Positions 33,861-42,184 of a DNA stretch of 64,000 bases are shown piece by piece. Within the stretch, counting starts at the first letter, position 1. Every line of letters begins with the position of its first letter. The stretch is taken from the NCBI RefSeq assembly GCF_001937195.1, contig NZ_MSDO01000003.1, positions 186,001-250,000 of the forward strand, read 5' to 3'. Under the pieces are notes generated by a model, which ran no database searches, was not told the DNA's origin, and saw nothing but the letters and a program-made list of their open reading frames with translations. The stretch is from Salinicola socius (lineage in GTDB: Bacteria > Pseudomonadota > Gammaproteobacteria > Pseudomonadales > Halomonadaceae). The translations under genes and the position numbers were made by a program.

Positions 33861-35282
33861 TCATTTGTCCGACTTCAGGCGCAGCGCCACGAACAGCGAG
33901 TTGCCTTCGCGGACGATACGCACCGGAATGGCGCGGTCATCATCGGCCTTCTTGACGGCATCGATCAGCTGATCGGCGCTATCGACCGGCTTCTGATCGA
34001 AGCTGACGATCACATCTCCCGGCTGAATGCCTGCCGCTGCCGCTGCTCCGCGCGGATCGACGCGGCGTACCAGCGCCCCCTTGTCGAGATCCAGCTGCTG
34101 CTTTTCCTGTTCGTTGAGATCACTGATCGCGATCCCCAGCTGGGTCTGGTCGCCGGAGGACTTGCTGGACGGCGATCCATCGGCAGCCGTATCTTCCGGC
34201 CAATCTCCCACGGTCACGTCGATCTGGCGCTTGTCGCCGTCACGCAGGACCTGCAGCTCGACCTTGTCCCCCGGTGCCACCTGACCGATCAGTCGCGGCA
34301 GCGCAGTGGAGTCATCGATAGCGGAGCCGCCGGCGCTCAGAATGACATCGCCTGCCTTCAGGCCGGCCTTCTGGGCGGGGCTGTCGTCGCTGACATCGGA
34401 GACCAGCGCGCCGTTGGTACCGTCGAGTCCGAACGATTCGGCAAGATCCTTGGAGACCGGCTGGATCACCACGCCCAGCCAGCCGCGACTCACATGCCCT
34501 TCGGTGCGCAGCTGATCGGCCACATTCATGGCAACGCTGATCGGCACCGCGAACGACAGACCCATGAAGCCGCCGCTGCGCGTATAGATCTGCGAGTTGA
34601 TGCCCACGACCTCGCCGTCGAGGTTGAACAACGGACCGCCGGAGTTACCCGGATTGATGGCGACGTCGGTCTGGATGAACGGCACATAGGTTTCACTGGG
34701 CAGCGTGCGGTTGATTGCGCTGACGATACCAGCCGTTACCGAGTGATCGAAGCCGAAGGGAGAGCCGATGGCAGCCACCCACTCACCGGCTTCGAGACTG
34801 TCGGAGTCACCGATCTTGAGCGTAGGCAGATCGTTGGCGTCGACCTTGAGCAGAGCCACGTCGGTCCGGGCATCGGAGCCCACCAGCTTGGCTGGCAGTT
34901 CCCGTCGATCGTTGAGCCTTACCATGATCTCGTCGGCATCCTTGACCACATGGGCATTGGTCAGAATGTAGCCGTCCTTGCGAATGACGAAGCCGGAGCC
35001 CAGCGACTTGCGCTCCTCATCGCCCTGACCCAGGGGTCCGCCAGGCATCGGCGGCATCTGGTCACCGAAAAAGCGTCGAAATATCTCAGGGATATCCTGC
35101 TGGCCGTACATGCCATCAGAGGCACTCACGGTGCTGGTCGTGGAAATATTGACCACGCCGGGCGCAGCCTGTTTGACCAGCTGCGTGAAATCAGGAAGAT
35201 CGCGAGCCTGCGCTGCCTGGGCGGAAACTAAAGTGACGACCATCAATAGCCAGGGAGCGAACCATCTTGTCATGCGTTCCAT
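33861..35282 (-). CDS. mucD: Periplasmic serine protease MucD (DegP/HtrA family)
   Basis: Periplasmic protease and chaperone that degrades misfolded envelope proteins and restrains AlgU signalling. The 473-residue protein has a signal peptide (WFAPWLLMVVTLVSAQAAQA), a trypsin-like domain with the triad H111 (LTNAHVV), D141 (RTDVALLK) and S214 (GNSGGPL), and two PDZ domains (RGWLGVVIQPVSKDLAESF; QTQLGIAISDLNEQEKQQ). GGAGGAG 7 nt upstream fixes ATG 35282 over ATG 35273. It follows rpoE-rseA-rseB as in Pseudomonas, but a 235-bp spacer holds a sigma-E-like promoter. DegP is the alternative name. Confidence 0.95.
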   Translation of the reverse strand: MERMTRWFAPWLLMVVTLVSAQAAQARDLPDFTQLVKQAAPGVVNISTTSTVSASDGMYGQQDIPEIFRRFFGDQMPPMPGGPLGQGDEERKSLGSGFVIRKDGYILTNAHVVKDADEIMVRLNDRRELPAKLVGSDARTDVALLKVDANDLPTLKIGDSDSLEAGEWVAAIGSPFGFDHSVTAGIVSAINRTLPSETYVPFIQTDVAINPGNSGGPLFNLDGEVVGINSQIYTRSGGFMGLSFAVPISVAMNVADQLRTEGHVSRGWLGVVIQPVSKDLAESFGLDGTNGALVSDVSDDSPAQKAGLKAGDVILSAGGSAIDDSTALPRLIGQVAPGDKVELQVLRDGDKRQIDVTVGDWPEDTAADGSPSSKSSGDQTQLGIAISDLNEQEKQQLDLDKGALVRRVDPRGAAAAAGIQPGDVIVSFDQKPVDSADQLIDAVKKADDDRAIPVRIVREGNSLFVALRLKSDK

Positions 35283-35420
35283 TAAACACTCCTCCACCGG
35301 ATGAAGACTCTTGCGAGTCACACGTTGAGCAACCGACGAACGCAAGAGATAAAACGGCAAAGACAAACCTTGCGCCGTCGAGTCATCGCCGCCTCCATAC
35401 AGGAAGCGGCGACCACATTC

Positions 35421-35447
35421 ATTGATGCGTAAATACGGAGAGAGTTC
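35421..35447 (-). promoter_or_regulatory. Candidate sigma-E (AlgU) promoter for mucD
   Basis: On the minus strand GAACTC (35447-35442), a 16-nt spacer, then TCAAT (35425-35421). Sigma-E/AlgU promoters have a GAACTT-like -35, about 16 nt, and a TCnnA -10. It lies 139 nt upstream of the mucD start in the spacer after rseB. One mismatch in the -35 and a non-ideal -10 make this a candidate only. Confidence 0.42.
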
Positions 35448-35517
35448 AACGGGATGTAAAGTTTCTTTGCACGGAAGGCGGAGGCCATGGCAGATCACCA
35501 AGGTGGAAACAGGCACA

Positions 35518-36594
35518 TCAGGATCCGCCCGCAGACTCCGTCGACCCGGAATCGCTTTGACTCCCCACGGCCTCGCTGGCGGATTCTGCATCGGGGCTAT
35601 CGTCGCCTTCGCTTGCGCGCCACGTTACCCGAGTCGCGATGCGGGCCAGCACCTCGGCAGGTGCCTCTCCCAGCACCAGTATCTGCATCGGACGCCCCTC
35701 ATGATTGACATGACGAACCGCCGCATAGGAGATGCCAAGCCGGTGCAAACCGGGCAGCAAGGCGCGCCGGTCCGTAGTAATGGGCTCGACGAACAAGCTG
35801 ATGCTGGTCAGGCCATCGCTGTAGAGCTGATGCTCGACGCGAGCGCTCCGACCCGGACTGTCGGGAGGAACAGGCTGCCTGGTGAATCCGGCGGGCAGCC
35901 ATTGCGCCTGCCACGGCGAGTTCCCGGGAGGCTGACCGGGTCCCAGGCTGAGTGTATCGGTGTAAGGCGTGGGGTCCTGCAGATCGGTAATCTGGAAGGT
36001 TTCGAGAATCTGGCCGTCGACCCCGATCATTTCGCGTTTCAGCGGCAACAACGTCTCGCGATCCAGCCAGAGACGGTAGCCGTACCGGAGGCCATCCTGA
36101 GGCTCGATGTCCAGGCGCCAGGCAGGCCGCCCGGCAATGCGTTCGAGCTCCACCGGCTGAAGTTCGTAGTGCTGGGCGATCTGGCGAGTCAACACGCCAG
36201 GCGCGACGCCCGCGGTAAAACCCAGCGAGCCTTTCACAGCCTTGTCGACGCTCCCCCGCTTCTCGATGGAAACAGGTGGACCATCCAGAAATTTCGCCGA
36301 CTCGGTCTCGATACCCTGTTCCACGCGATGCGTCAGCGCCACGGTTCTGACACCATCGAAACTGATCCGCACTGCCCGCGCGCTGAAGTTATAACAGTGA
36401 CTGGCCCAGAGACTGCGCAAGAACAGCGCCTCGGGCGCGACATCGTCGTCGGCCGAGCCAGCCAGGTCCCGACAATCGAAGGTTTCCGGAGCCGCTGGCT
36501 GCTCGGACGACGACTGAGCTAGAGCGGCGCCGGGCAGCGCCAGCAGGGAAAGCACCGCGACACGACACGCCCATGGATGGCACCGAAACATCAA
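35518..36594 (-). CDS. rseB: Sigma-E regulatory protein RseB (MucB)
   Basis: Periplasmic negative regulator that binds RseA and mislocalised lipid/LPS signals and protects RseA from DegS-type cleavage. The 358-residue protein has a signal peptide (CRVAVLSLLALPGAALA), the large LolA-like domain (ASHCYNFSARAVRISFDGVRT; GYRLWLDRETLLPLKREMIG; ETFQITDLQ) and the small C-terminal domain (WLPAGFTRQ; QLYSDGLTSISLFVEP; MQILVLGEAP). The C-terminal ~25 residues are Ser/Glu/Asp-rich and extra. The start overlaps the rseA stop by 4 nt (36591-36594). Confidence 0.94.
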   Translation of the reverse strand: MMFRCHPWACRVAVLSLLALPGAALAQSSSEQPAAPETFDCRDLAGSADDDVAPEALFLRSLWASHCYNFSARAVRISFDGVRTVALTHRVEQGIETESAKFLDGPPVSIEKRGSVDKAVKGSLGFTAGVAPGVLTRQIAQHYELQPVELERIAGRPAWRLDIEPQDGLRYGYRLWLDRETLLPLKREMIGVDGQILETFQITDLQDPTPYTDTLSLGPGQPPGNSPWQAQWLPAGFTRQPVPPDSPGRSARVEHQLYSDGLTSISLFVEPITTDRRALLPGLHRLGISYAAVRHVNHEGRPMQILVLGEAPAEVLARIATRVTWRASEGDDSPDAESASEAVGSQSDSGSTESAGGS

Positions 36595-37376
36595 CGAGCT
36601 TCCGTGGCTCCAGCGCCGTCGATCTGCGCGGAGAGCGAGCCCGGCGTGCGAAGCAATGGCATCCAGTTGTCACCGGTGCTGTAGGCGGCACCGGCCGAGT
36701 GACGTTCGAGATAGGACTGCAGCGTCTGCGCCTGTTCTCTGTCGACGCTGGGCGACTGACGTGTGCTAGGCGACATGAACATGGGCTGCATCACCTGCTC
36801 GCCGACAGTCATCAGACCGTTACCGCCGCCACCGCTCAGGCCGCCACTACCGAAGCTTCCTCCGCCCAGCGTGTAGGGTAGCCCGCTGGAGACCGGTGCC
36901 TGCATGGAAGCCTGCATTGCGCCGCCCTGACCGGCGCCGACATCGTCGGAAGCCAGCGTGGCCTGCGCGCCTTCGCTACCCGAAGATACCCCGCTACTCG
37001 CCGCCACGTCGGATGCAGTGGTGGTGCCACCGAAGCGGCCGTTGTAAACCTGGACGCCGGTGATCACCATGAGCGACACGGCCGCCGCCATGGCAGCCCC
37101 ACCCATCATGGAGAACGAATGGCGCCTGGTCGGCTCACTGGCGGATTCCCGCACGGGATGCGGTTCATCCGCCAGAGCTGCCATCACGCCACCGGAGATA
37201 TCGATGTCGACGATCGCATCCCGCTCGCGCCGCATCATGCTGCGCGCCAGATGATATCGACGCCAGACATCGGAATCAGGCGACGGCGCGCTCATGGTCT
37301 TCAGCACTCGTCTCAGATCGAACTCGTCGGCTTCGTTATCCATCAAGGCGGAAAACGATTCATGTACCTGCTTCAT
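36591..37376 (-). CDS. rseA: Anti-sigma-E factor RseA (MucA)
   Basis: Inner-membrane anti-sigma factor that sequesters RpoE until regulated proteolysis. The 261-residue protein starts with the conserved sigma-binding domain (KQVHESFSALMDNEADEFDLRRVLKTM, VWRRYHLARSMMRRE). One TM segment follows at about residues 94-109 (GGAAMAAAVSLMVITG). The long periplasmic part contains a Gly/Ser-rich stretch (TLGGGSFGSGGLSGGGGNG) and a C-terminal RseB-contact region (QTLQSYLERHSAGAAYSTGD). ATG 37376 matches family starts. Unusually, it is 288 bp from rpoE rather than adjacent. Confidence 0.94.
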   Translation of the reverse strand: MKQVHESFSALMDNEADEFDLRRVLKTMSAPSPDSDVWRRYHLARSMMRRERDAIVDIDISGGVMAALADEPHPVRESASEPTRRHSFSMMGGAAMAAAVSLMVITGVQVYNGRFGGTTTASDVAASSGVSSGSEGAQATLASDDVGAGQGGAMQASMQAPVSSGLPYTLGGGSFGSGGLSGGGGNGLMTVGEQVMQPMFMSPSTRQSPSVDREQAQTLQSYLERHSAGAAYSTGDNWMPLLRTPGSLSAQIDGAGATEAR

Positions 37377-37563
37377 AGTCACACCCTCACACTCGCCTTT
37401 CGGCTTGCCACGTGTTGAATGACGGCGACACTCAGGGCGACACCTGGAAGCGCATCGACTCACTTGTCGAAAACCGCATGCGCTGACCCAACACCTGCGT
37501 CACCGGCCCATCGTCGTCTGTCGCGTCACCAGGCGACGACGTCTTGGCTATCACCTGCCCCAC

Positions 37564-37590
37564 TATGACGACAGAAATCGGCGACAGTTC
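37564..37590 (-). promoter_or_regulatory. Candidate sigma-E promoter in the rpoE-rseA gap
   Basis: On the minus strand GAACTG (37590-37585), 16 nt, then TCATA (37568-37564), 188 nt before the rseA start. The same spacing occurs in the candidate upstream of mucD. It could give rseA-rseB separate, sigma-E-dependent transcription. Otherwise the 288-bp gap (37377-37664) holds nothing I can identify. Confidence 0.4.
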
Positions 37591-37664
37591 ATTTTCGATT
37601 CATCTTTCGCGATTCGATCGTGTCTCGGCTTCTAAAGATGGCTCGGGATCGACTGCCGGGACCA

Positions 37665-38270
37665 TCAGGCGTCATTGACCGCATCGCGCTTGCCATGTTC
37701 CAGCAGCGGTTCGATATGCTTGTCGACCGCCTCCCGAGCGCGAAAGATCCGCGATCGAACGGTGCCCACCGGGCACTCCATGATCGTGGCAATATCTTCG
37801 TAGGAAAGACCGTCGAACTCGCGCAGCGTGATCGCGGTACGCAGATCATCCGGCAACTGCTCGATCGCCTTGAACACGGCTGCCTCGAGCTGATCGCGGG
37901 CGATTGCCGCTTCCGGAGATTCGATATCCGACAGTCGCCCGCTCTGATCGACGAGCTCTGCATCGCTGATGTCCAGATCGCTGCCCGGCGGACGACGACC
38001 CCGCGAAACCAGATAATTCTTCGCGGTATTGATGGCGATGCGATACATCCAGGTATAGAACGCGCTTTCGGCGCGGAAACTCCCCAGCGCCCGGTACGCC
38101 TTGATGAAGGCTTCCTGAGCCACGTCCTGCACTTCGGAGTGATCCTGAACGTAACGGCTTATCAGGCCGAGGATCTTGTGCTGATACTTCTTTACCAGAA
38201 GATCAAAAGCTCGGGTATCCCCTTTCTGCGCGCGTTCGACGAGTTGCTGATCGGTCTCTCGGACACCCAT
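37665..38270 (-). CDS. rpoE: RNA polymerase sigma-E factor (RpoE/AlgU)
   Basis: ECF sigma factor for envelope stress. The 201-residue protein has region 2 (FDLLVKKYQHKILGLISRYV, SEVQDVAQEAFIKAYRAL, FYTWMYRIAINTAKNYLVSRGRRPP) and region 4 (LPDDLRTAITLREFDGLSYEDIATIMECPVGTVRSRIFRARE). The signatures match AlgU/RpoE closely. It heads the rseA-rseB-mucD block. The 348-bp upstream region shared with aroG contains an AT-rich TTATAAG on the minus strand (near 38420) that could be a -10; no autoregulatory GAACTT-type element is evident. Confidence 0.97.
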   Translation of the reverse strand: MGVRETDQQLVERAQKGDTRAFDLLVKKYQHKILGLISRYVQDHSEVQDVAQEAFIKAYRALGSFRAESAFYTWMYRIAINTAKNYLVSRGRRPPGSDLDISDAELVDQSGRLSDIESPEAAIARDQLEAAVFKAIEQLPDDLRTAITLREFDGLSYEDIATIMECPVGTVRSRIFRAREAVDKHIEPLLEHGKRDAVNDA

Positions 38271-38618
38271 TCAACGCCTCCCCGAACGACTGGGCACCGG
38301 CAGTTGCAGAACCGAAAACGGCGGAACAACAGAGTGATGACAATGATGATGACTAGGAGACAATACGCTCATGATCCAACCTGGAGCCTCTAAGGCTCAC
38401 GATTCAATGACAGGCGTGCAACTTATAACAGAAACGATGGATTAGCACGCGAAGCCGGCCCAGTGTTGACGTTTTGCCCCGCCCCATCAAGTTGCCGACT
38501 CGGCAACTCGACGCCTACACCCAAGGCGAAACGGGTTCGGAAAGTTGATTTTTATACCCCGCAACCTCCATAGTACGCGCTCCACGCGCAGTCACCATCA
38601 GAGTCAACGGGCCCCAGC
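38271..38618. promoter_or_regulatory. Divergent regulatory region between rpoE and aroG, with a 19-bp palindrome
   Basis: A 348-bp spacer without a gene. Its main visible signal is the perfect inverted repeat AGTTGCCGACTCGGCAACT at 38490-38508 (9-bp arms, one-base centre), 110-129 bp before the DAHP synthase start, just downstream of TTGACG at about 38466. It does not resemble the TyrR box (TGTAAAN6TTTACA). A TTGATTTTTATACC sequence near 38546 may belong to the aroG promoter. Confidence 0.4.
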
Positions 38619-39701
38619 ATGTCGGAACAGCAGGTCAACAATCTCAACGTTCTTTCCCAGGATGTCCTGATTACCCCGGAAGCGTTGAAGCAGAACATTC
38701 CGCTCACGGAATCCGCCGAGCGCACTGTCATCGAAGGGCGCCAGACCATCCAGCGCATTCTCGATCGTGAAGATCCTCGTCTGCTGGTGGTCATCGGTCC
38801 GTGTTCGATTCACGATCCGGATGCCGCTCGCGACTACGCCAGACGTCTTCGCAAGCTTGCCGACGCCGTCAGCGACAGCCTCTATATCGTGATGCGCGTC
38901 TACTTCGAGAAGCCTCGCACGACCATCGGCTGGAAAGGATTGATCAACGATCCACACCTGAACGATTCATTCGAGATCGAAGAAGGCCTGCACATCGCTC
39001 GCCGGCTGCTGGTGGATCTTGCCGAGATCGGTCTGCCGCTGGCCACAGAGGCGCTGGATCCGATCTCGCCGCAGTACCTGCAGGACTGCATCAGCTGGTC
39101 TGCCGTGGGGGCCCGGACCACCGAATCCCAGACCCACCGTGAAATGGCCTCGGGCCTCTCCGGCCCGGTTGGATTCAAGAACGGTACCGACGGCAGCCTC
39201 GACGTGGCAGTCAACGCGTTGCAGTCGGTGGCCAGCCCGCACAATTTTCTGGGGATCGACCAGGCCGGCCAGGTGGCGGTCATCCGCACGCGGGGCAACG
39301 CCTACGGTCACGTGGTGCTGCGCGGTGGCAATGGCAAGCCCAACTACGACAGCGTCAGCGTCACGCTGGCCGAACAGGAACTGCACAAGGCAGGCCTCAA
39401 AGCCAACCTGATGGTCGACTGTTCGCACGCCAACTCCAACAAGGATCCGGCACTACAGCCGCTGGTCATGGAGAACGTGACCCACCAGATTCTCGATGGC
39501 AATCGCTCGATCATCGGCCTGATGATCGAGTCGAACATCGGCTGGGGCAGTCAGAAAATCCCCGAGGATCGTAGCCAGCTCGAATATGGCGTCTCGATCA
39601 CCGACGCCTGCATCGACTGGCCGACCACCGAGCGCGCACTCATGGAGATGGATGTACAACTGAAAACTCCGCTCCTGTCGCGCCAGCAGTCCGCCGACTG
39701 A
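38619..39701 (+). CDS. Class I 3-deoxy-7-phosphoheptulonate (DAHP) synthase
   Basis: First enzyme of the shikimate pathway, joining phosphoenolpyruvate and erythrose 4-phosphate. The 360-residue protein is of the AroF/AroG/AroH class: LLVVIGPCSIHDPDAARDYA, the metal and substrate blocks VYFEKPRTTIGWKGLINDP, GARTTESQTHREMASGLS, VGFKNGTDGSL, RGGNGKPNY, VDCSHANSNKDP and ITDACIDW. Which amino acid inhibits it cannot be told from sequence with certainty, so the symbol is left blank; the N-terminus is AroG/AroF-like. A strong stem-loop follows the stop. Confidence 0.95.
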   Translation: MSEQQVNNLNVLSQDVLITPEALKQNIPLTESAERTVIEGRQTIQRILDREDPRLLVVIGPCSIHDPDAARDYARRLRKLADAVSDSLYIVMRVYFEKPRTTIGWKGLINDPHLNDSFEIEEGLHIARRLLVDLAEIGLPLATEALDPISPQYLQDCISWSAVGARTTESQTHREMASGLSGPVGFKNGTDGSLDVAVNALQSVASPHNFLGIDQAGQVAVIRTRGNAYGHVVLRGGNGKPNYDSVSVTLAEQELHKAGLKANLMVDCSHANSNKDPALQPLVMENVTHQILDGNRSIIGLMIESNIGWGSQKIPEDRSQLEYGVSITDACIDWPTTERALMEMDVQLKTPLLSRQQSAD

Positions 39702-39742
39702 TTCGAAATCGACTGTCCCCGACACGGTCAGGCTTCAAACAG

Positions 39743-39776
39743 GACGCCCGGCGCTGGGTTAACAGCGCCGGGCGTC
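39743..39776 (+). terminator. Strong stem-loop after the DAHP synthase gene
   Basis: Perfect 14-bp stem GACGCCCGGCGCTG / CAGCGCCGGGCGTC with loop GGTTAA, 41 nt past the stop. The downstream T-run is short (TTCATG), so termination may be partial. It also lies downstream of dinG on the other strand and could serve both genes. Confidence 0.75.
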
Positions 39777-39828
39777 TTCATGTGGAGCGTCAGCGGCTTT
39801 TTGAGCCCGTACGGTCGAGTGGGCGATG

Positions 39829-39932
39829 TTCTGCAAACGAAGGTTTAGCAAAGGCCAAAGTTCTGCAAAGTGAGGTTTGGCGAAGGCCGAGGTTTGGCAA
39901 CAGCTGAGGCTGGCAACGGCTGAGCAAAGGCT
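39829..39932. repeat. Degenerate 15-17-bp / 32-bp tandem repeat after dinG
   Basis: Two 32-bp units start at 39829 and 39861, both opening TTCTGCAAA and differing at several positions. Each is made of two related half-units (TTCTGCAAACGAAGG and TTTAGCAAAGGCCAAAG type). About three further half-units (TTTGGCAACAGCTGAGG and shorter) run into the dinG stop. The consensus is roughly TTyrGCAA followed by a purine-rich GCTGAGG. The repeat is noncoding as dinG is currently read; a decayed extension of the dinG reading frame is one explanation. Confidence 0.7.
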
Positions 39933-42084
39933 AAGGCTTGGCCGGCTCGCCCGATTCCACGCCCTCGATCTGGCGTCGAAACGGCGGCAATGCATCCAGC
40001 AATGCCTTGCCATAACGCCGGGTCAGGACACGTCGGTCCAGCAGCGAGATACGACCGCTGTCGTTCTCCTTGCGGATCAGCCGCCCGCACGCCTGCACCA
40101 GCTTGATCGATGCATCCGGCACCGAAATGCGCATGAACGGGTTGCCGCCCTGGCTCTCGATCCACTCGGCGAGCGTCGCCCCGACGGGGTCGTCCGGCAC
40201 CGAGAACGGCAGTCGGGTAATCACCACATGGGTCAGGTAGCGGCCGGGAAGATCGATGCCTTCGGCAAAACTCGCCAACCCGAAAATCAAGCTGCCGCTG
40301 TCGGCATCGACCGCCTTGCGGTGGCGCTCCAGCAACTCGCGCTTGGGCAAGCGGTCCTGGGAAAGCAGACGCGACGCCCATGGCTCCGGCAAGGCATCCG
40401 CCACGCTACGCAACTGCTTGCGTGAAGAGAACAGCACCAACACCGCTTCGTCGTCATCGAGCCCTTCGATGAACTGGACGATCGAGCGGTCGTGAGCCAT
40501 GGCGTCCCCCGGCTCGACCGCCTCGCGCGGCACGCTGAGAATGGCGCGGGAATAATCGAACGGGCTCGGCAGGCGCTGATAGCGATAGCGATTGGCCAGC
40601 CCCGCCCGCTCCTGCAACCGTTCGAAGCGGTTGAGCGCGGTCAGCGTCGCCGACGTCACCACCGCCCCGTAGCAGCTGCCCCAGAGATGCCGGGCCAGCG
40701 TTTCCGCCGCCGATACCGGGCTCGCCGAGAACGTCAGCTCCGGCTCGCCGCCGAAACTCTGGAACGTCAGCCAGCGCGCCTGGGGGGCCTGCCCTGCCGG
40801 GTCAGGCTTGGCCATGGCCGTCCACAGCGAGTGCGCCTCCAGCGCGCGACCGTGCAGTAATGCCGTCAACGGCAGCCACGGCTCGGCCTGCTCACGCGGC
40901 AGCCCGGTCGACTTGTCCGGGTCGAGACTCTCGCGGAGGATATCGCTCATTGTCTCGAGATCCCGTGACAGCTCCGCAAAGGGTATGACCAGCTGCTGAG
41001 CAAGCTCGATCAGCGATTGCGGGGCACGGCCGCTGGGGAAGCGAAAGTGCTGTGTTTCGTCGCCAGCGCCGGTTTCGAGCCCGGCAATCTGGTGGCCCAT
41101 GGCATAGGCATCGCCCAGCCTGGGTTCCAGCGCCACGATTCGCTCGGGAAAGGTCGCCAGCAGTCGGGCCAGCGTCGGCTGAGCGCCCAGCGCAGTATTC
41201 AATTCGGTCAACGACTTCTTCAGCGTACGCAACCAGCGCAGCGTGGCGTTGATTCCAAAGCGATGGTAGAAGTGATCCAGCGCCTTGTCCGGCAGATGGT
41301 GCCCTTCATCGAAGACGTAGATGCAGTCCTTGGGCGACGGCAGGATCATTCCCCCGCCCAGCGCGAGATCCGCCAGCACCAGATCATGATTGGCGACGAT
41401 GATGTCGGCCTGATCGAGATGTCGGCGCGAACGAAAATAGGCGCAGGCGCCGAAATGGCCGCAACGGCGGTTGGTGCACTGACGATGATCCACCGTCAGC
41501 CGCCGCCAGTCCCGGTCGTCGATAGCCACCGGCCAGCTGTCCCGATCCCCTTCCCAGTTACCGGAAGCGTAGGTATCGGCCATCTCCTGGATCAACTGCG
41601 GAAAGTCGCCGCCCGCATCGGTGGCGATGGTCTGCTCGAACAGCGACAGCGTCGGGTTGGGCTCGGCGCCTTCCAGCGCCTGATCCAGCTTGGCCACGCA
41701 GAGGTAACGCCCCCGCCCCTTGGCCAGCGCGTAGTCGAAGTCGAGCCCGCTGTGGGCCTTCAGCATGGGCAGGTCCTGATTCAGCACCTGCTCCTGCAGA
41801 GCCACCGTGGCGGTGGCGACGACCAGCCGCTTGCCGCGGGCCTTGGCCACCGGCAAGGCCGCCAGTAGATAGGCGAGCGTCTTGCCAGTGCCAGTGCCCG
41901 CCTCGAGCACGCACACGTGCTCGTTGGAGGTTCTCTTGCCCTGGTCATCCTGCTCGATCGACGCCAGCGTGCGCGCGATCTCCGCGATCATCAGACGCTG
42001 GCCGTAACGCGGCGTGAGCTCCAGCCCTTCGAGCACGCGCCGGTAAGCCTCTTGAATCTCCTGCTTGAGGGGTGCGTCGAGCAT
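39931..42084 (-). CDS. dinG: ATP-dependent DNA helicase DinG
   Basis: XPD-like superfamily 2 helicase (5'-3') that resolves R-loops, D-loops and replication-transcription conflicts. The 717-residue product has Walker A EAGTGTGKTLAY (about 61-72), motif Ia ATATVALQEQV, the 4Fe-4S cysteines (GRGRYLCVAKLD; QCTNRRCGHFGACAYF), motif II as DEGH (YVFDEGHHLPDKA), motif V GLASFAEGIDLPGRYL and motif VI QACGRLIRKEND. GGAAAG precedes ATG 42084. The C-terminal tail (IEGVESGEPAKP) abuts a degenerate tandem repeat. Confidence 0.96.
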   Translation of the reverse strand: MLDAPLKQEIQEAYRRVLEGLELTPRYGQRLMIAEIARTLASIEQDDQGKRTSNEHVCVLEAGTGTGKTLAYLLAALPVAKARGKRLVVATATVALQEQVLNQDLPMLKAHSGLDFDYALAKGRGRYLCVAKLDQALEGAEPNPTLSLFEQTIATDAGGDFPQLIQEMADTYASGNWEGDRDSWPVAIDDRDWRRLTVDHRQCTNRRCGHFGACAYFRSRRHLDQADIIVANHDLVLADLALGGGMILPSPKDCIYVFDEGHHLPDKALDHFYHRFGINATLRWLRTLKKSLTELNTALGAQPTLARLLATFPERIVALEPRLGDAYAMGHQIAGLETGAGDETQHFRFPSGRAPQSLIELAQQLVIPFAELSRDLETMSDILRESLDPDKSTGLPREQAEPWLPLTALLHGRALEAHSLWTAMAKPDPAGQAPQARWLTFQSFGGEPELTFSASPVSAAETLARHLWGSCYGAVVTSATLTALNRFERLQERAGLANRYRYQRLPSPFDYSRAILSVPREAVEPGDAMAHDRSIVQFIEGLDDDEAVLVLFSSRKQLRSVADALPEPWASRLLSQDRLPKRELLERHRKAVDADSGSLIFGLASFAEGIDLPGRYLTHVVITRLPFSVPDDPVGATLAEWIESQGGNPFMRISVPDASIKLVQACGRLIRKENDSGRISLLDRRVLTRRYGKALLDALPPFRRQIEGVESGEPAKP

Positions 42085-42111
42085 GCGCTTTCCGGAACGA
42101 AGATCAGGGAA

Positions 42112-42136
42112 GATCGCCCACCGAGGGTGGGCGATC
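42112..42136 (-). terminator. Hairpin between rhlB and dinG
   Basis: GATCGCCCACC-GAG-GGTGGGCGATC, a perfect 11-bp stem in the 100-bp spacer after rhlB and before dinG. There is no T-run, so it is at most a weak terminator or a 3'-end stabiliser of the rhlB message. Confidence 0.45.
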
Positions 42137-42184
42137 GGCAGAGCCGAGTCGTCGATGATCTCGGTCGTTCAAGACATCATCGGC

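Noticed and set aside
33681-35231. 516-codon plus-strand frame opposite mucD
   Set aside because: Shadow frame; the protease catalytic triad lies on the minus strand.
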